A stretch of DNA of 57,326 bases from CPC320 sp002684375 (GCA_965662545.1 CBFIHZ010000026.1:1-57326), one strand, 5' to 3'; counted from the stretch's first letter, positions 17,968-26,287 are shown. The notes: generated by a model not told the origin, from the letters alone. Made by a program: numbers and translations.

Positions 17968-18729
17968 TTAAACTGGATAAAGCAGTTCGGCACCACTATT
18001 TCGAATTGCTTGTTCAGTTAGGGGTTCTGGTCTCACTTCGGTAATCAAACATACGTTCTGGTTTAGAGGCATCGTTTCTTGTAACAACCGGTTCCCAAAT
18101 TTAGAACTGTCCGCCAGCACAAGCGTTTTATCTGCGTTGTTAACCATTGCCGCATAGACCTGTGCTGCATTCGGCAAAGCATCGCTTATTCCACGATTGT
18201 CGACGCCTGAAGCACCAACTACAGCCAAAGGCGTTCTGAACTTTGCTATGAATTTAATTGTTTCTCCGCCAACGACCATTCCTTCGCGCGGCTCAATGAA
18301 GCCAGGTAAAAAAATTACCTCGATCTTCGGGTTCCTTGCTAGCTCGGTTGCGATCGAGAATGCAGGAGTCAGAACGGTTATTTTTCGATCAATATGACGC
18401 AAAGCGCACGCGAAATGTAAAAGAGTGGCCCCGGCGCCAATAAATAGGCTATTGGCTTCTCCCATACGCTTTAGTGCAAGCTGCGCAATCACTTTGCGAG
18501 CCTCAATGTGCAATTTAGAGCGTTCGACCAGCGCCGGTTCGAAAGTTTTGGTCAGAACTGCGCCGCCGTAGGTGCGCTTGATACGGCCCGTTTCATCCAG
18601 TTCTGAGAGGTCGCGCCTTACGGTTTCTGTTGATACGCCCAGTTCCCCTGCGAGCTTATTCACCCGGATTGATGGATCGATATCCAGCGCGGTCAGAATT
18701 TGGTCATGGCGTTGAGTTTTCTTAGACAT
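17968..18729 (-). CDS. DeoR-family transcriptional regulator
   Basis: A 253-residue DeoR/GlpR-type regulator. It has an N-terminal winged helix (LAGELGVSTETVRRDLSELDETGRIKRTYGGAV, residues about 22-58) and a C-terminal sugar-phosphate-isomerase-like sensor domain (LFIGAGATLLHFACAL, then ALVVGA-type and TLVLADSSKFG motifs). Such regulators usually repress catabolic operons and respond to a phosphorylated metabolite. The ATG at 18729 has an AGGA site; a TTG at 18735 is an alternative. It lies 34 bases before the dehydratase and is divergent from the aminotransferase-BMC operon, so it probably controls both through the inverted repeats in 18730-18874. Confidence 0.9.
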   Translation of the reverse strand: MSKKTQRHDQILTALDIDPSIRVNKLAGELGVSTETVRRDLSELDETGRIKRTYGGAVLTKTFEPALVERSKLHIEARKVIAQLALKRMGEANSLFIGAGATLLHFACALRHIDRKITVLTPAFSIATELARNPKIEVIFLPGFIEPREGMVVGGETIKFIAKFRTPLAVVGASGVDNRGISDALPNAAQVYAAMVNNADKTLVLADSSKFGNRLLQETMPLNQNVCLITEVRPEPLTEQAIRNSGAELLYPV

Positions 18730-18780
18730 TTGCAATCCTGGTAAGTTCCATTTTTGGGGAACGATACTCGAATATATTAT

Positions 18781-18846
18781 GTACCATCGCTAAATTTTTG
18801 ACCGAAGTCCAACATAAAATGTTGATAAACTAAATTTATTTGGTAC
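18781..18846. promoter_or_regulatory. Candidate operator: inverted repeats between deoR and the BMC operon
   Basis: GTACCA-N4-TAAATTT at 18781-18797 is mirrored by AAATTTA-N2-TGGTAC at 18832-18846. A perfect small palindrome, AACAT-AAA-ATGTT, lies between them at 18811-18823. This symmetry in a 145-base divergent promoter region next to a DeoR-family gene is what a shared operator would look like. No clear -35/-10 pair was assigned. Confidence 0.5.
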
Positions 18847-18874
18847 GGTTTGTGGGACTTCAAAGGAGAATCAC

Positions 18875-20155
18875 TTGTTCAACTACGGTTACTTTTCCTT
18901 CGATTCGAAAGAGTCCTTGATGCAAAAAGCGTCTGAATATTGGAATCCTGGCAAAGTCAGTTTCTGGACTGAAGCAGGAACTCCGATGGTGATTGACCGG
19001 CGTGAGGGGTATTTTCTTTACGACATGTCTGGCAAGCGGTTGATCGATCTGCATCTTAATGGCGGAACTTACAATTTTGGCCATCGTCATCCCGAGCTGG
19101 TTGAAGTGCTTAAATCGGGCCTCGATTATTTTGACATGGGCAACCATTGGTTTCCATCTGTCGCGCGTGCCGCATTTGCGGAGCAATTGGTCAAAACGGC
19201 CCCGCACACGAAATATGCGATCTTTGGTGCAGGTGGTGCAGAGGCAGTGGAGATAGCGTTGAAGACGGCGCGTTATGCAACCAAGCGCAAGAAGATCGTA
19301 TCAATCATAAAGGGTTATCATGGTCATTCTGGCCTTTCAGTGGCCACAGGTGATGAAAGGTTTTCTAAGATCTTTCTCGCTAACAATCCTGACGAATTCA
19401 TCCAGGTGCCCTTTAATGATGCCGATGCGCTAGAAAATGTGCTTAAAGGCGGCGATATAGCGGCCTTCATAATTGAAACGATCCCCGCAACCTATGGATT
19501 TCCGATGCCGGATGACGGATATCTTAAGGCTTGTCAGGATTTGTGCCACAAATATGGAGCCAAGTTCATTTCCGACGAAGTTCAGACAGGTCTGATGCGC
19601 ACGGGTGTCATGTGGGGCTGGCAGGGTTATGGCCTCAAACCCGATATTTTCGTTTGTGGCAAAGGTCTAGGTGGCGGCATATATCCGATAAGCGCCTGCC
19701 TCGTTACGGAAGAATGCGGGTATTGGCTGGTTGAAGATGGTGCTGCCCATATCTCTACCTCTGGCGGTTCCGAGTTGGGGTGCCTTGTGGGCCATCATGT
19801 CATGGAGATGTTACAGAGAGAGGAAGTAATTTCAAACGTTCAATTTGTAGCTGAGTATTTCGCAAAAAGTATGACCGAGATGATGGCGCGCCACTCGGAT
19901 TTCTTTGTGGGTGTGCGTCAACGTGGGGTAGTTCTGGGACTAGAGTTCGACCACCCTGAGGGGGCTGTGGCCGTGTCTCGGGCGCTTTATGAAAACGGAG
20001 TCTGGGCGATCTTCTCGTCCTTGGACAAACGCGTTCTTCAATTCAAGCCCGGCGTGGTTTTGGATGTGGAAACCTGTCAGGAAATCATGGACCGTTTTGA
20101 TGCTGCGATGGCACGCGCACGTCAGTTACTCAAAAATGGACGGCGCGCCGCATGA
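18875..20155 (+). CDS. Class III aminotransferase-like PLP enzyme (aminotransferase or amino-alcohol-phosphate phospholyase)
   Basis: A 426-residue fold-type I PLP enzyme. The TTG at 18875 has a well-placed AAAGGAG site; the ATG at 18920 is an alternative. Class III signatures are FGAGGAEAVEIALKTAR, KGYHGHSGLS, the PLP-binding Asp in FISDEVQTGLMRTG, and the Schiff-base lysine K263 in CGKGLGGGIYP. In amino-alcohol microcompartments of actinobacteria a related protein is thought to convert phosphorylated amino alcohols to aldehydes, releasing ammonia and phosphate. That fits the kinase at the end of this operon, but a true transaminase cannot be excluded. It is the first gene of the BMC operon, overlapping the aldehyde dehydrogenase by 4 bases. 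Confidence 0.85.
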   Translation: MFNYGYFSFDSKESLMQKASEYWNPGKVSFWTEAGTPMVIDRREGYFLYDMSGKRLIDLHLNGGTYNFGHRHPELVEVLKSGLDYFDMGNHWFPSVARAAFAEQLVKTAPHTKYAIFGAGGAEAVEIALKTARYATKRKKIVSIIKGYHGHSGLSVATGDERFSKIFLANNPDEFIQVPFNDADALENVLKGGDIAAFIIETIPATYGFPMPDDGYLKACQDLCHKYGAKFISDEVQTGLMRTGVMWGWQGYGLKPDIFVCGKGLGGGIYPISACLVTEECGYWLVEDGAAHISTSGGSELGCLVGHHVMEMLQREEVISNVQFVAEYFAKSMTEMMARHSDFFVGVRQRGVVLGLEFDHPEGAVAVSRALYENGVWAIFSSLDKRVLQFKPGVVLDVETCQEIMDRFDAAMARARQLLKNGRRAA

Positions 20156-21693
20156 CCGAGCATAGCACATTTGATGCGCCGCGCTTGGCGGTTCCCGACC
20201 GGTCGCTCTCAAAGGCACGAATGAAAGTGGGACGCGCAGCCTGGGCAGCGCGATATTACAAAAGTTTCAACCGTGATGCTGTTATGGCGATCGCTGAGGC
20301 AATAGCGAAAGCAGGCCACGCAAAATCTGCTGATTTTGCCGATTTGGCCGTATCCGAAACGGGGTATGGTGTGGTCGAGCATAAGACACTTAAAAATCAG
20401 TTGTGCACGCACGCTTTGCTGGATCACTATCGTGATCTTGATCTGGTTACACCGCGCATTGACAGCGAGCGTAACATTGTCGAGCTACCCAAACCTGCCG
20501 GAGTGGTCTTTGCATTGGCCCCAGCCACCAACCCGGTAGCTACGGTTTATTACAAGGCAATGCTGGCTGTGCTGAGCCGCAATGCTATTGTCATCAGCCC
20601 CCATCCGGCAGCTAAACGGGTCTCTGCGCAGGCCGCGCAACATCTGGCCAAGGCTGCCGAGGCTGCAGGCGCACCTGCGGGCTTGATCCAATGTGTCGAA
20701 GAGCCGTCAATTCCTTTGGTGCAAGACATTATGGCATCGGACAAGATCAACGTGATCATCGCCACCGGAGGCACCGCAATGGTGCGCGCGGCATATTCAT
20801 CGGGAAATCCGGCCCTCGGGGTTGGCCCTGGAAACGCGGTTGCTTATGTTGACCCTACGGCCAAAGTGGATGCAGCGGCCAGGTGCCTTGTGGATAGCAA
20901 GAGTTTCGACAATTCGGTCCTGTGCACGAACGAAAGTGTGGTGGTCACGCTTGACAGTAACCGCGGAAATATGGAGCGCGCCTTGCGCACGGCCGGAGCG
21001 CATGTTTGCAACGAGGCGGACACCGAAAAGCTGCGTAATTACCTCTTTAAAGACGAAAGTTTTACACTGGAGGCGATTGGAAAATCCGCGCAGTGGATTG
21101 CCGAACAGGCAGGCATTCGTGTGAATCCGTCGACCAAAATTCTGGTGCCTATTGTAACCTCTCCGGGGCAGGATGATTTACTCTTTCGCGAAAAGCTCTG
21201 TCCAGTGCTAACCCTGACCGCTGCTGTAGACTTTGAACAGGCTATCACCTTTGCCAAACACACTACCAAGCGGGGGGCGGGCCATTCAGCAGCCTTTCAC
21301 GGCAACGACGCCTTACGTCTTGTGGCCTTTTCGCAGGACATGCCCGTTTACCGCGTAGTAGTGAACGCGCCTTGTTCCCAAGGAGCCGCAGGGTTCGCTA
21401 CGCATTTGCCGCCTGCGTTTACCATTGGCACAGGCTTTGCTGGCCGCAGTTCAGTTGGTGAAAACGTGGGACCGCACCATCTCGTTCATTGGACGCGTAT
21501 TGCCTACGCCAAGGATCAACCCGCTGATCTGGCGAGCATTGATCTGAGCTATGTGTCCTCGGACCGTCCGGTGGCACCTGTACAGGCTTACCACGCGCCA
21601 CAGCCCAACAGTCAGGCCGCTGATGTCACACGCGATGAATTGCGCCAGTTGATCCTGGAAGAGTTGCGCGGCCTGAAGGGGGACGTCAGATGA
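20152..21693 (+). CDS. CoA-acylating aldehyde dehydrogenase (PduP/EutE-like) with C-terminal encapsulation helix
   Basis: 513 residues. The acylating branch is indicated by the nucleotide-site region LAPATNPVATVYYKAMLAVLSR, GPGNAVAYVD and the catalytic C258 in FDNSVLCTNES. It oxidises an aldehyde with NAD and CoA to acyl-CoA. After a flexible Pro/Gln-rich linker (residues about 468-488) the chain ends in the amphipathic helix DELRQLILEELRGL, the type of encapsulation peptide that docks enzymes in a BMC shell. The ATG overlaps the previous stop, and the stop overlaps the BMC-T start. It is the best candidate for the core enzyme of this compartment, acting on aldehyde from the dehydratase, the PLP enzyme or both. 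Confidence 0.9.
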   Translation: MTEHSTFDAPRLAVPDRSLSKARMKVGRAAWAARYYKSFNRDAVMAIAEAIAKAGHAKSADFADLAVSETGYGVVEHKTLKNQLCTHALLDHYRDLDLVTPRIDSERNIVELPKPAGVVFALAPATNPVATVYYKAMLAVLSRNAIVISPHPAAKRVSAQAAQHLAKAAEAAGAPAGLIQCVEEPSIPLVQDIMASDKINVIIATGGTAMVRAAYSSGNPALGVGPGNAVAYVDPTAKVDAAARCLVDSKSFDNSVLCTNESVVVTLDSNRGNMERALRTAGAHVCNEADTEKLRNYLFKDESFTLEAIGKSAQWIAEQAGIRVNPSTKILVPIVTSPGQDDLLFREKLCPVLTLTAAVDFEQAITFAKHTTKRGAGHSAAFHGNDALRLVAFSQDMPVYRVVVNAPCSQGAAGFATHLPPAFTIGTGFAGRSSVGENVGPHHLVHWTRIAYAKDQPADLASIDLSYVSSDRPVAPVQAYHAPQPNSQAADVTRDELRQLILEELRGLKGDVR

Positions 21694-22301
21694 CCGATCT
21701 CCGGGCGTCAATCTTTATTAACCAGTTGCAACCCCAGACTCTGGCCTATGTTGCCACGTGGATGCGCGGCACTCTGCCTCGTCTGCGCATGGCCGCCCAG
21801 ATTGTTGAGATCGCACCGGGGCTGGATGTTGAAGCTTTAACCGACACAGTGTTGAAAAGCGCGGATGTGCGCGCAGGGCTTTTGGTGGTGGAACGTCAGT
21901 TTGGCACTTTGCAGTTTCATTCCCATTCCACCGCGGAGGTGCATTCTGGCGCAGGCGCCATTCTGAGGGCCTTGGGCAAAACCATGGACGATGTGGCTCC
22001 GCCCAAAATACTAGCCTCAAAGCTGGTGACCAATGTGGATGACCAGCATGCCTTTTTGATGAACCGCAATAAACTGGGCTCGATGGTACTGGGGGGCGAC
22101 AGTATTTACCTGTTGGAATGCCAATCCGCAGCATACGCCATCCTAGCCTGTAACGAGGCTGAAAAAGAGGCAGATGTGAAATTGATCGATATGCGCATGA
22201 TCGGAGCGAACGGACGGCTATACCTTGCTGGGACCGAGGCAGATGTGCGCAATGCCAGAAACGCGGCCGAAAGCGCGCTTCGTGATGCAGGGGCTGTCTG
22301 A
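21690..22301 (+). CDS. Microcompartment shell protein, trimeric BMC-T (first)
   Basis: 203 residues formed by two tandem BMC domains (about 1-100 and 105-200), giving a trimeric pseudohexamer tile. The order of elements (VEALTDTVLKSADVRAGLLVVERQFGTLQFHS in the first half, SIYLLECQSAAYAILACNEAEK in the second) resembles the permuted BMC-T type (EutL/CcmP-like) rather than PduT. The permuted type often has a gated central pore and can form double layers. It is paralogous to the second BMC-T at 23319 (both start MT[DE]LR). It overlaps its neighbours on both sides within the operon. Confidence 0.85.
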   Translation: MTDLRASIFINQLQPQTLAYVATWMRGTLPRLRMAAQIVEIAPGLDVEALTDTVLKSADVRAGLLVVERQFGTLQFHSHSTAEVHSGAGAILRALGKTMDDVAPPKILASKLVTNVDDQHAFLMNRNKLGSMVLGGDSIYLLECQSAAYAILACNEAEKEADVKLIDMRMIGANGRLYLAGTEADVRNARNAAESALRDAGAV

Positions 22302-22723
22302 TGTCAGGACTGCGGGACGAAATTCGCGCCATTCTGCGCGAGGAGATTGCTGCGATCACGGGTGGGCCTCAGAGCGAGGTGCCGACTTGCGAGGCCGTGC
22401 GGATCAACTCAAGCGTGGATCTTACTCGATTTGTTCAAGATCTACTGACCCGCGCACAGGATCCTGCTTTTGCCGCCTGTGTGGCTCAAGGCAGGTACCG
22501 TTTCGAATTGGAACAGCACCGACCTATTGGTGCGCCTATTGTGTCAGCCCCCGTCAAACCCAAACCAGATGCGCTGACCAAAACTCTCGTGACCGAACGC
22601 GACATCGGTGGGTTGGGGGCTGGTACACAGGTGCTGAGCATCGGCAAGACATCTCGATTAACCCCTTTGGCGCGCGACGAAGCGCAGCGCAGAGGCATTC
22701 GGATAGAAAGGAGTGAGGCATGA
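22301..22723 (+). CDS. BMC-associated protein with N-terminal encapsulation-like helix
   Basis: 140 residues, not a shell protein. It begins with an amphipathic helix (LRDEIRAILREEIAAI) very like encapsulation peptides, followed by a helical stretch, a proline-rich linker (about 85-95) and a C-terminal motif ERDIGGLGAGTQVLSIG then RLTPLARDEAQRRGI. Versions of this TPLARDEA motif occur at the ends of several microcompartment proteins of unknown role. It sits between BMC-T and BMC-P, overlapping both, as a PduM-like assembly factor would. Function unknown; a link between cargo and shell is an inference. Confidence 0.6.
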   Translation: MSGLRDEIRAILREEIAAITGGPQSEVPTCEAVRINSSVDLTRFVQDLLTRAQDPAFAACVAQGRYRFELEQHRPIGAPIVSAPVKPKPDALTKTLVTERDIGGLGAGTQVLSIGKTSRLTPLARDEAQRRGIRIERSEA

Positions 22724-22980
22724 TTAAAGGTCGTGTTATCGGCAAAATCTGGTCCTCGCGCCGTGTCGACGCAATGCCCATTGGAGCACTGTTAGAAATA
22801 GAAACAGACGATGGCGGCACGCTCATCGCATTTGACCCTTTGGGCTGCAACACTGGCGAGGCGGTTCTGATCACGCAAGGATCTGTTGCTGCAGGATATT
22901 TCACGGGCAAGACTGCCCCGGTCGATGCACTGATCATCGGCTCGATCGACGAAAAGACTCAGATGAAACAACGCAAGTAA
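22720..22980 (+). CDS. Microcompartment vertex protein, BMC-P (EutN/CcmL family)
   Basis: 86 residues with the EutN/CcmL pattern: MIKGRVIGKIWSSRRVD at the start, GALLEIE, IAFDPLGCNTGEAVLITQGS and VDALIIGSID at the end. BMC-P proteins form pentamers that cap the vertices of the polyhedral shell and are needed for closure. Its presence, with BMC-H and BMC-T, shows that a complete closed shell can be built from this operon. The start overlaps the end of the preceding gene. Confidence 0.92.
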   Translation: MIKGRVIGKIWSSRRVDAMPIGALLEIETDDGGTLIAFDPLGCNTGEAVLITQGSVAAGYFTGKTAPVDALIIGSIDEKTQMKQRK

Positions 22981-22999
22981 ATCATGAAGGAAGAGACCC

Positions 23000-23284
23000 A
23001 TGGCCAATCAAGCAATCGGAATGATCGAAACCAAAGGCTACGTGCCGGCCTTGTCTGCAGCTGACGCGATGGTCAAAGCAGCGAACGTGGAAATCGTATC
23101 GCGCAACGAAGTTGGAGGCGGGCTGGTATCTGTCATCGTCAAAGGCGATGTGGGGGCTGTCAAAGCCGCCACGGAGGCCGGCGCAGAAGCCGCCAGTCAA
23201 GTTGGCGAAGTGACCGCAGTGCATGTCATTCCACGCCCCCATGCAGATTTAGCTAAGCACTTTTCCGCAGCTGCAGTGAAGTGA
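23000..23284 (+). CDS. Microcompartment shell protein, hexameric BMC-H
   Basis: 94 residues with the canonical single Pfam BMC domain: IGMIETKGYVPALSAADAMVKAANVEIV, GGGLVSVIVKGDVGAVKAATEAGAEAA and VHVIPRPH. Hexamers tile the shell facets, and the only BMC-H gene here must supply the bulk of the shell. The central pore loop should lie around residues 35-42 (NEVGGGLV). A GGAAGAG site precedes the ATG, 19 bases after the BMC-P gene. Confidence 0.93.
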   Translation: MANQAIGMIETKGYVPALSAADAMVKAANVEIVSRNEVGGGLVSVIVKGDVGAVKAATEAGAEAASQVGEVTAVHVIPRPHADLAKHFSAAAVK

Positions 23285-23318
23285 TGCACATGTCAGGCGT
23301 GTGAGGGACGTGAAAGAT

Positions 23319-23948
23319 ATGACGGAACTGAGGGTCTATCTTCCGATTGAGGACTTGCAGCCGCAATTTGCGGCCTGGCTGTCTTCGCCCACCCGTGCGC
23401 GGGCCTATCCGCCATTCCGAGGGCAAAACTCATTGATAATTGAGGTGGCACCGGCGCTGTCGATCCACCGGATCACCGATCTGGCGTTGAAGTCAGCGCC
23501 GGATATGGAGCCGGGGATTTTGTTCACCGAGCGCCAGTTTGGCTTGCTTGAGTTGCATTCCGATAACATGAACGATCTAAATTCTGCGGGACAAGCGATC
23601 CTGAAGGGGATCAAGGCCAAAGCCACTGAACAACTGGCGCCCAAAATACTCTACCACGACATTATCGAGGATCTGTCTGACCAGCACGCCATCATTTTGA
23701 ACCGTTCGCGCGATGGATCTATAGTGATCCCTGGCGTGGCGCTTTTGATCTTTGAGATGACACCTGCACTGTTTGCCTGTGTAGCTGCCAATGAGGCCGA
23801 GAAGGCCGCACCCGGTGCGACCATCAACGACGTGCAGATGATGGGGGCCTCGGGGCGCATCTTCATGTCTGGTACCGTCGCAGAGATGGAAATCGCACGT
23901 GACAGAATTATCGACGTATTGACTAAAATAAAGGGCCGCTCTGGATGA
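23319..23948 (+). CDS. Microcompartment shell protein, trimeric BMC-T (second)
   Basis: 209 residues. The frame opens at a GTG at 23301, but the ATG at 23319 gives the start MTELRVYLP that aligns with the MTDLR start of the first BMC-T. Two BMC domains are visible (ITDLALKSAPDMEPGILFTERQFGLLELHS; ALLIFEMTPALFACVAANEAEKAAPGA). The two BMC-T paralogs share the same permuted architecture, but this one has an insertion in the N-terminal strand region, so they may have different pores for substrate and cofactor passage. Last shell gene of the operon. Confidence 0.85.
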   Translation: MTELRVYLPIEDLQPQFAAWLSSPTRARAYPPFRGQNSLIIEVAPALSIHRITDLALKSAPDMEPGILFTERQFGLLELHSDNMNDLNSAGQAILKGIKAKATEQLAPKILYHDIIEDLSDQHAIILNRSRDGSIVIPGVALLIFEMTPALFACVAANEAEKAAPGATINDVQMMGASGRIFMSGTVAEMEIARDRIIDVLTKIKGRSG

Positions 23949-24004
23949 ACAGGGGGCGTAAAACTGGGGGATGATCCCCGCAATCTTCGACAGGAGGAAA
24001 AGAA

Positions 24005-25141
24005 ATGACTTCAAGATTGAACAGACGGCAATTTGTAGGTCGGACCGCTGCACTGGCCGGGCTTGCCGCCGCAGGGCCTCTGAGCCCGGCTTTCGCGATG
24101 CGCGCGGATCGTATGAACATACTGTGCTGGGAAGGTTACAACTCGGACGAAGTGCTCGGGCCTTTTCGTGATGCAAACCCGGATGCCACCGTGCGCGCCG
24201 AAAGCGGCACCTCGGACCCTGATATGATCAACAAGCTGCGTGCGGGTGAAACATCCGTATGGGATTTGATCAACGTGAACCAACCTTGGGCGCGGGATCA
24301 ACTCTATCCAGAAGGGCTGATCAAACCGCTGAACAAAGATCGGTTCATGCCCTACTTCGACAAGATGCTCCCTGAATTCAAGAATTATCCCTTGTCCTTT
24401 GCTGGCGACGGCGAATTGATTGGCATGCCTCAGCGCTATGGCCCGTTCAGCTTTGTGGTGAACACCGATGTCATCAGCCGTGAAATGGCCGAGGATCAGG
24501 GGTGGAAACTGTTCCTCGATGAAAAGATGAAGGGGCGCTACGGTGTTTTAACCTATGACAACTGGAACGTCATGCACATGGCACTGACCGCTGATCTGAA
24601 TCCGTTTGCCCCCATTGAGGGCGGTGACCAAGAGAAGTTCCGCAGCGTGGCCAAATCCATCTTTGGCGGGGCCAAATTGCTGACTGACGATCTGGTGGCG
24701 ATGAACACCGCTCTTATAAATGGCGAGATTGATGCCTATTTTACCGGCGGCACCTATACCGCGTCGCCAGCCCGCTTTGACGGGGCCACGCAGGTGCGGG
24801 CGATCACGCCTAACTCGGGTCCGGTTGACGGCAAAGGTGGCGTTGTCTGGGTTGAGCTAACATCTGTGGTCAACAACCCGGATCCAAGCAGCCTTGGTGA
24901 GGACTTCCTTGAGTTCGTTCAAGCGCCTGATATTTCCAAAGCCGTGGCATTTACAGAAGGGACGTATAACCCTGTCAGCCAGATGGGCGACGCGGCTGTT
25001 ATGTCGCTCTTTGATGCGGACGAACTGGACGCCATCCAGATGGATAGCCTTGAAGAGGAAATGTCTCGCTCGCTCGATTATCAGGTCGTGACATCCTACG
25101 ACGCGCTGATCGACATCTATACGCAAGAGCGCCGTTCATAA
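24005..25141 (+). CDS. ABC transporter substrate-binding protein, PotD-like
   Basis: 378 residues with a twin-arginine signal peptide (NRRQFVGRTAALAGLAAAG, cleaved near AFA), so it is probably exported folded. The mature part follows the spermidine/putrescine-binding family (NILCWEGYNSDEVLGPFRD; SEMITRIC-type SGTSDPDMINKLRAGETSVWDLINVN; YGPFSFVVNTD). Members bind polyamines, amino-polyols, quaternary amines or sugar acids. Its place inside the BMC operon, 57 bases after the last shell gene, makes it the likely importer of the compartment's substrate. A strong hairpin follows the gene at 25146-25178. Confidence 0.88.
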   Translation: MTSRLNRRQFVGRTAALAGLAAAGPLSPAFAMRADRMNILCWEGYNSDEVLGPFRDANPDATVRAESGTSDPDMINKLRAGETSVWDLINVNQPWARDQLYPEGLIKPLNKDRFMPYFDKMLPEFKNYPLSFAGDGELIGMPQRYGPFSFVVNTDVISREMAEDQGWKLFLDEKMKGRYGVLTYDNWNVMHMALTADLNPFAPIEGGDQEKFRSVAKSIFGGAKLLTDDLVAMNTALINGEIDAYFTGGTYTASPARFDGATQVRAITPNSGPVDGKGGVVWVELTSVVNNPDPSSLGEDFLEFVQAPDISKAVAFTEGTYNPVSQMGDAAVMSLFDADELDAIQMDSLEEEMSRSLDYQVVTSYDALIDIYTQERRS

Positions 25142-25145
25142 TGCT

Positions 25146-25178
25146 GACCGCTCCGGTGCAATCTGTCCCGGAGCGGTC
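25146..25178 (+). promoter_or_regulatory. Strong RNA hairpin after the binding-protein gene
   Basis: An 11-bp perfect stem (GACCGCTCCGG with its complement, loop of 11 bases) begins 4 bases after the PotD-like stop codon. No U-run follows, so it is not a standard terminator. Such stems protect the upstream mRNA from 3' exonucleases and raise the binding protein's yield over the membrane components. Confidence 0.7.
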
Positions 25179-25213
25179 TAATCAAAACTAGAGCCAGCAA
25201 ACAGGGGTTGCGC

Positions 25214-26287
25214 ATGCTAGGACAGGCACTTTTGCGCCTTCAGGGGATTGTCAAAAAGTTTGGTGATTTCACTGCGTTGGACAATATCAACCTTGAGATC
25301 AACGAAGGCGAGTTCTTTACCATCGTCGGCCCTTCGGGCAGCGGTAAGTCCACACTGATCCGTCTTTTGGTAGGTATGGATGATGTGACCTCGGGACAAA
25401 TTTTGTTGCGAGATCAACGGATTGACCAGACCCCTGCTAACCTGCGCCCTACCTGCATGGTTTTTCAGTCGTTGGCTTTGTTCCCGCATATGAGCGTGGG
25501 TGAAAATATCGAATTCCCGCTGAAGTTACGCAAAGATTCTCCTGCAGATCGCCGCGCCCGTGCACTGGAACTTCTGGATCTGCTGCGTTTGCCGCGGGAC
25601 TATTATGACAAACGGATTTCGCAGTGTTCCGGCGGCGAGCGGCAGCGGGTTGCCTTGGCCCGCGCCTTGGCGTTTGACCCTGAAATCCTGTTTTTTGACG
25701 AACCTCTGTCAGCGCTGGATTACCGTCTGCGCAAGGCGCTTGAGAAGGAACTGAAGGACCTGCACGCTCGAACCGGCAAGACCTTTGTTTACATCACCCA
25801 TTCGCTGGAAGAGGCAATGGTAATGTCGGACCGGATTGCCATCATGAAAGATGGTCGTTTTGAACAGATTGCCGTTGCCGATGAAATTTACGGCAAGCCT
25901 GTCAGCCGTTTTGTGGCCGAGTTTATGGGCGAAGTGAATCTGTTTGCGCTGGCATCGGACGCCAAAGGCGCCTTATCGAGCGATGTTCTAAAAATCAGCC
26001 CCTCGACAAAACTGGAGGCAGTGGCTTCAAACAGCCGGGGTTTGCTCATGGTGCGCCCAGAATATATGGGTTTTGCGGAGGGTAGTAATAGCCATGATTT
26101 CACCTTGACCGGTATATTCCATGGCGAATATGCTCTGGGTTCACGTATCCAATACGAGCTTAAAACGCCCGAGGGAATTGTTACGGTCGAAAAACTACGC
26201 GAGGACCGACTAACCGCGCGCGAAGGCGATAAGGTCACTGTAGGGTTTAATGCCGAGGCCACCCATTTTATTGGCGGCGCCACATGA
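25214..26287 (+). CDS. ABC transporter ATP-binding protein, PotA-like
   Basis: 357 residues from the ATG at 25214, which follows a GGGG site; a TTG at 25208 is an alternative. The nucleotide-binding domain has Walker A GPSGSGKST, Q-loop VFQSLALFPH, signature CSGGERQR (Leu of LSGGQ replaced by Cys), Walker B ILFFDEPLSALD and switch His in YITHSLEEAM. A TOBE domain follows from about residue 270. It energises import with the two permeases that follow. The stop overlaps the next start (ATGA). Confidence 0.9.
   Translation: MLGQALLRLQGIVKKFGDFTALDNINLEINEGEFFTIVGPSGSGKSTLIRLLVGMDDVTSGQILLRDQRIDQTPANLRPTCMVFQSLALFPHMSVGENIEFPLKLRKDSPADRRARALELLDLLRLPRDYYDKRISQCSGGERQRVALARALAFDPEILFFDEPLSALDYRLRKALEKELKDLHARTGKTFVYITHSLEEAMVMSDRIAIMKDGRFEQIAVADEIYGKPVSRFVAEFMGEVNLFALASDAKGALSSDVLKISPSTKLEAVASNSRGLLMVRPEYMGFAEGSNSHDFTLTGIFHGEYALGSRIQYELKTPEGIVTVEKLREDRLTAREGDKVTVGFNAEATHFIGGAT

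Noticed and set aside
21718..22359. A 213-codon antisense open frame across the first BMC-T gene
   Set aside because: Arginine/proline-rich translation without recognisable domains; the BMC-T frame is certain.
15235..23948. A plain propanediol-utilisation (Pdu) label for the whole locus
   Set aside because: No PduGH, PduL, PduQ, PduO or PduS-like genes are present, and the plus-strand operon carries amino-alcohol-type genes not found in Pdu operons.
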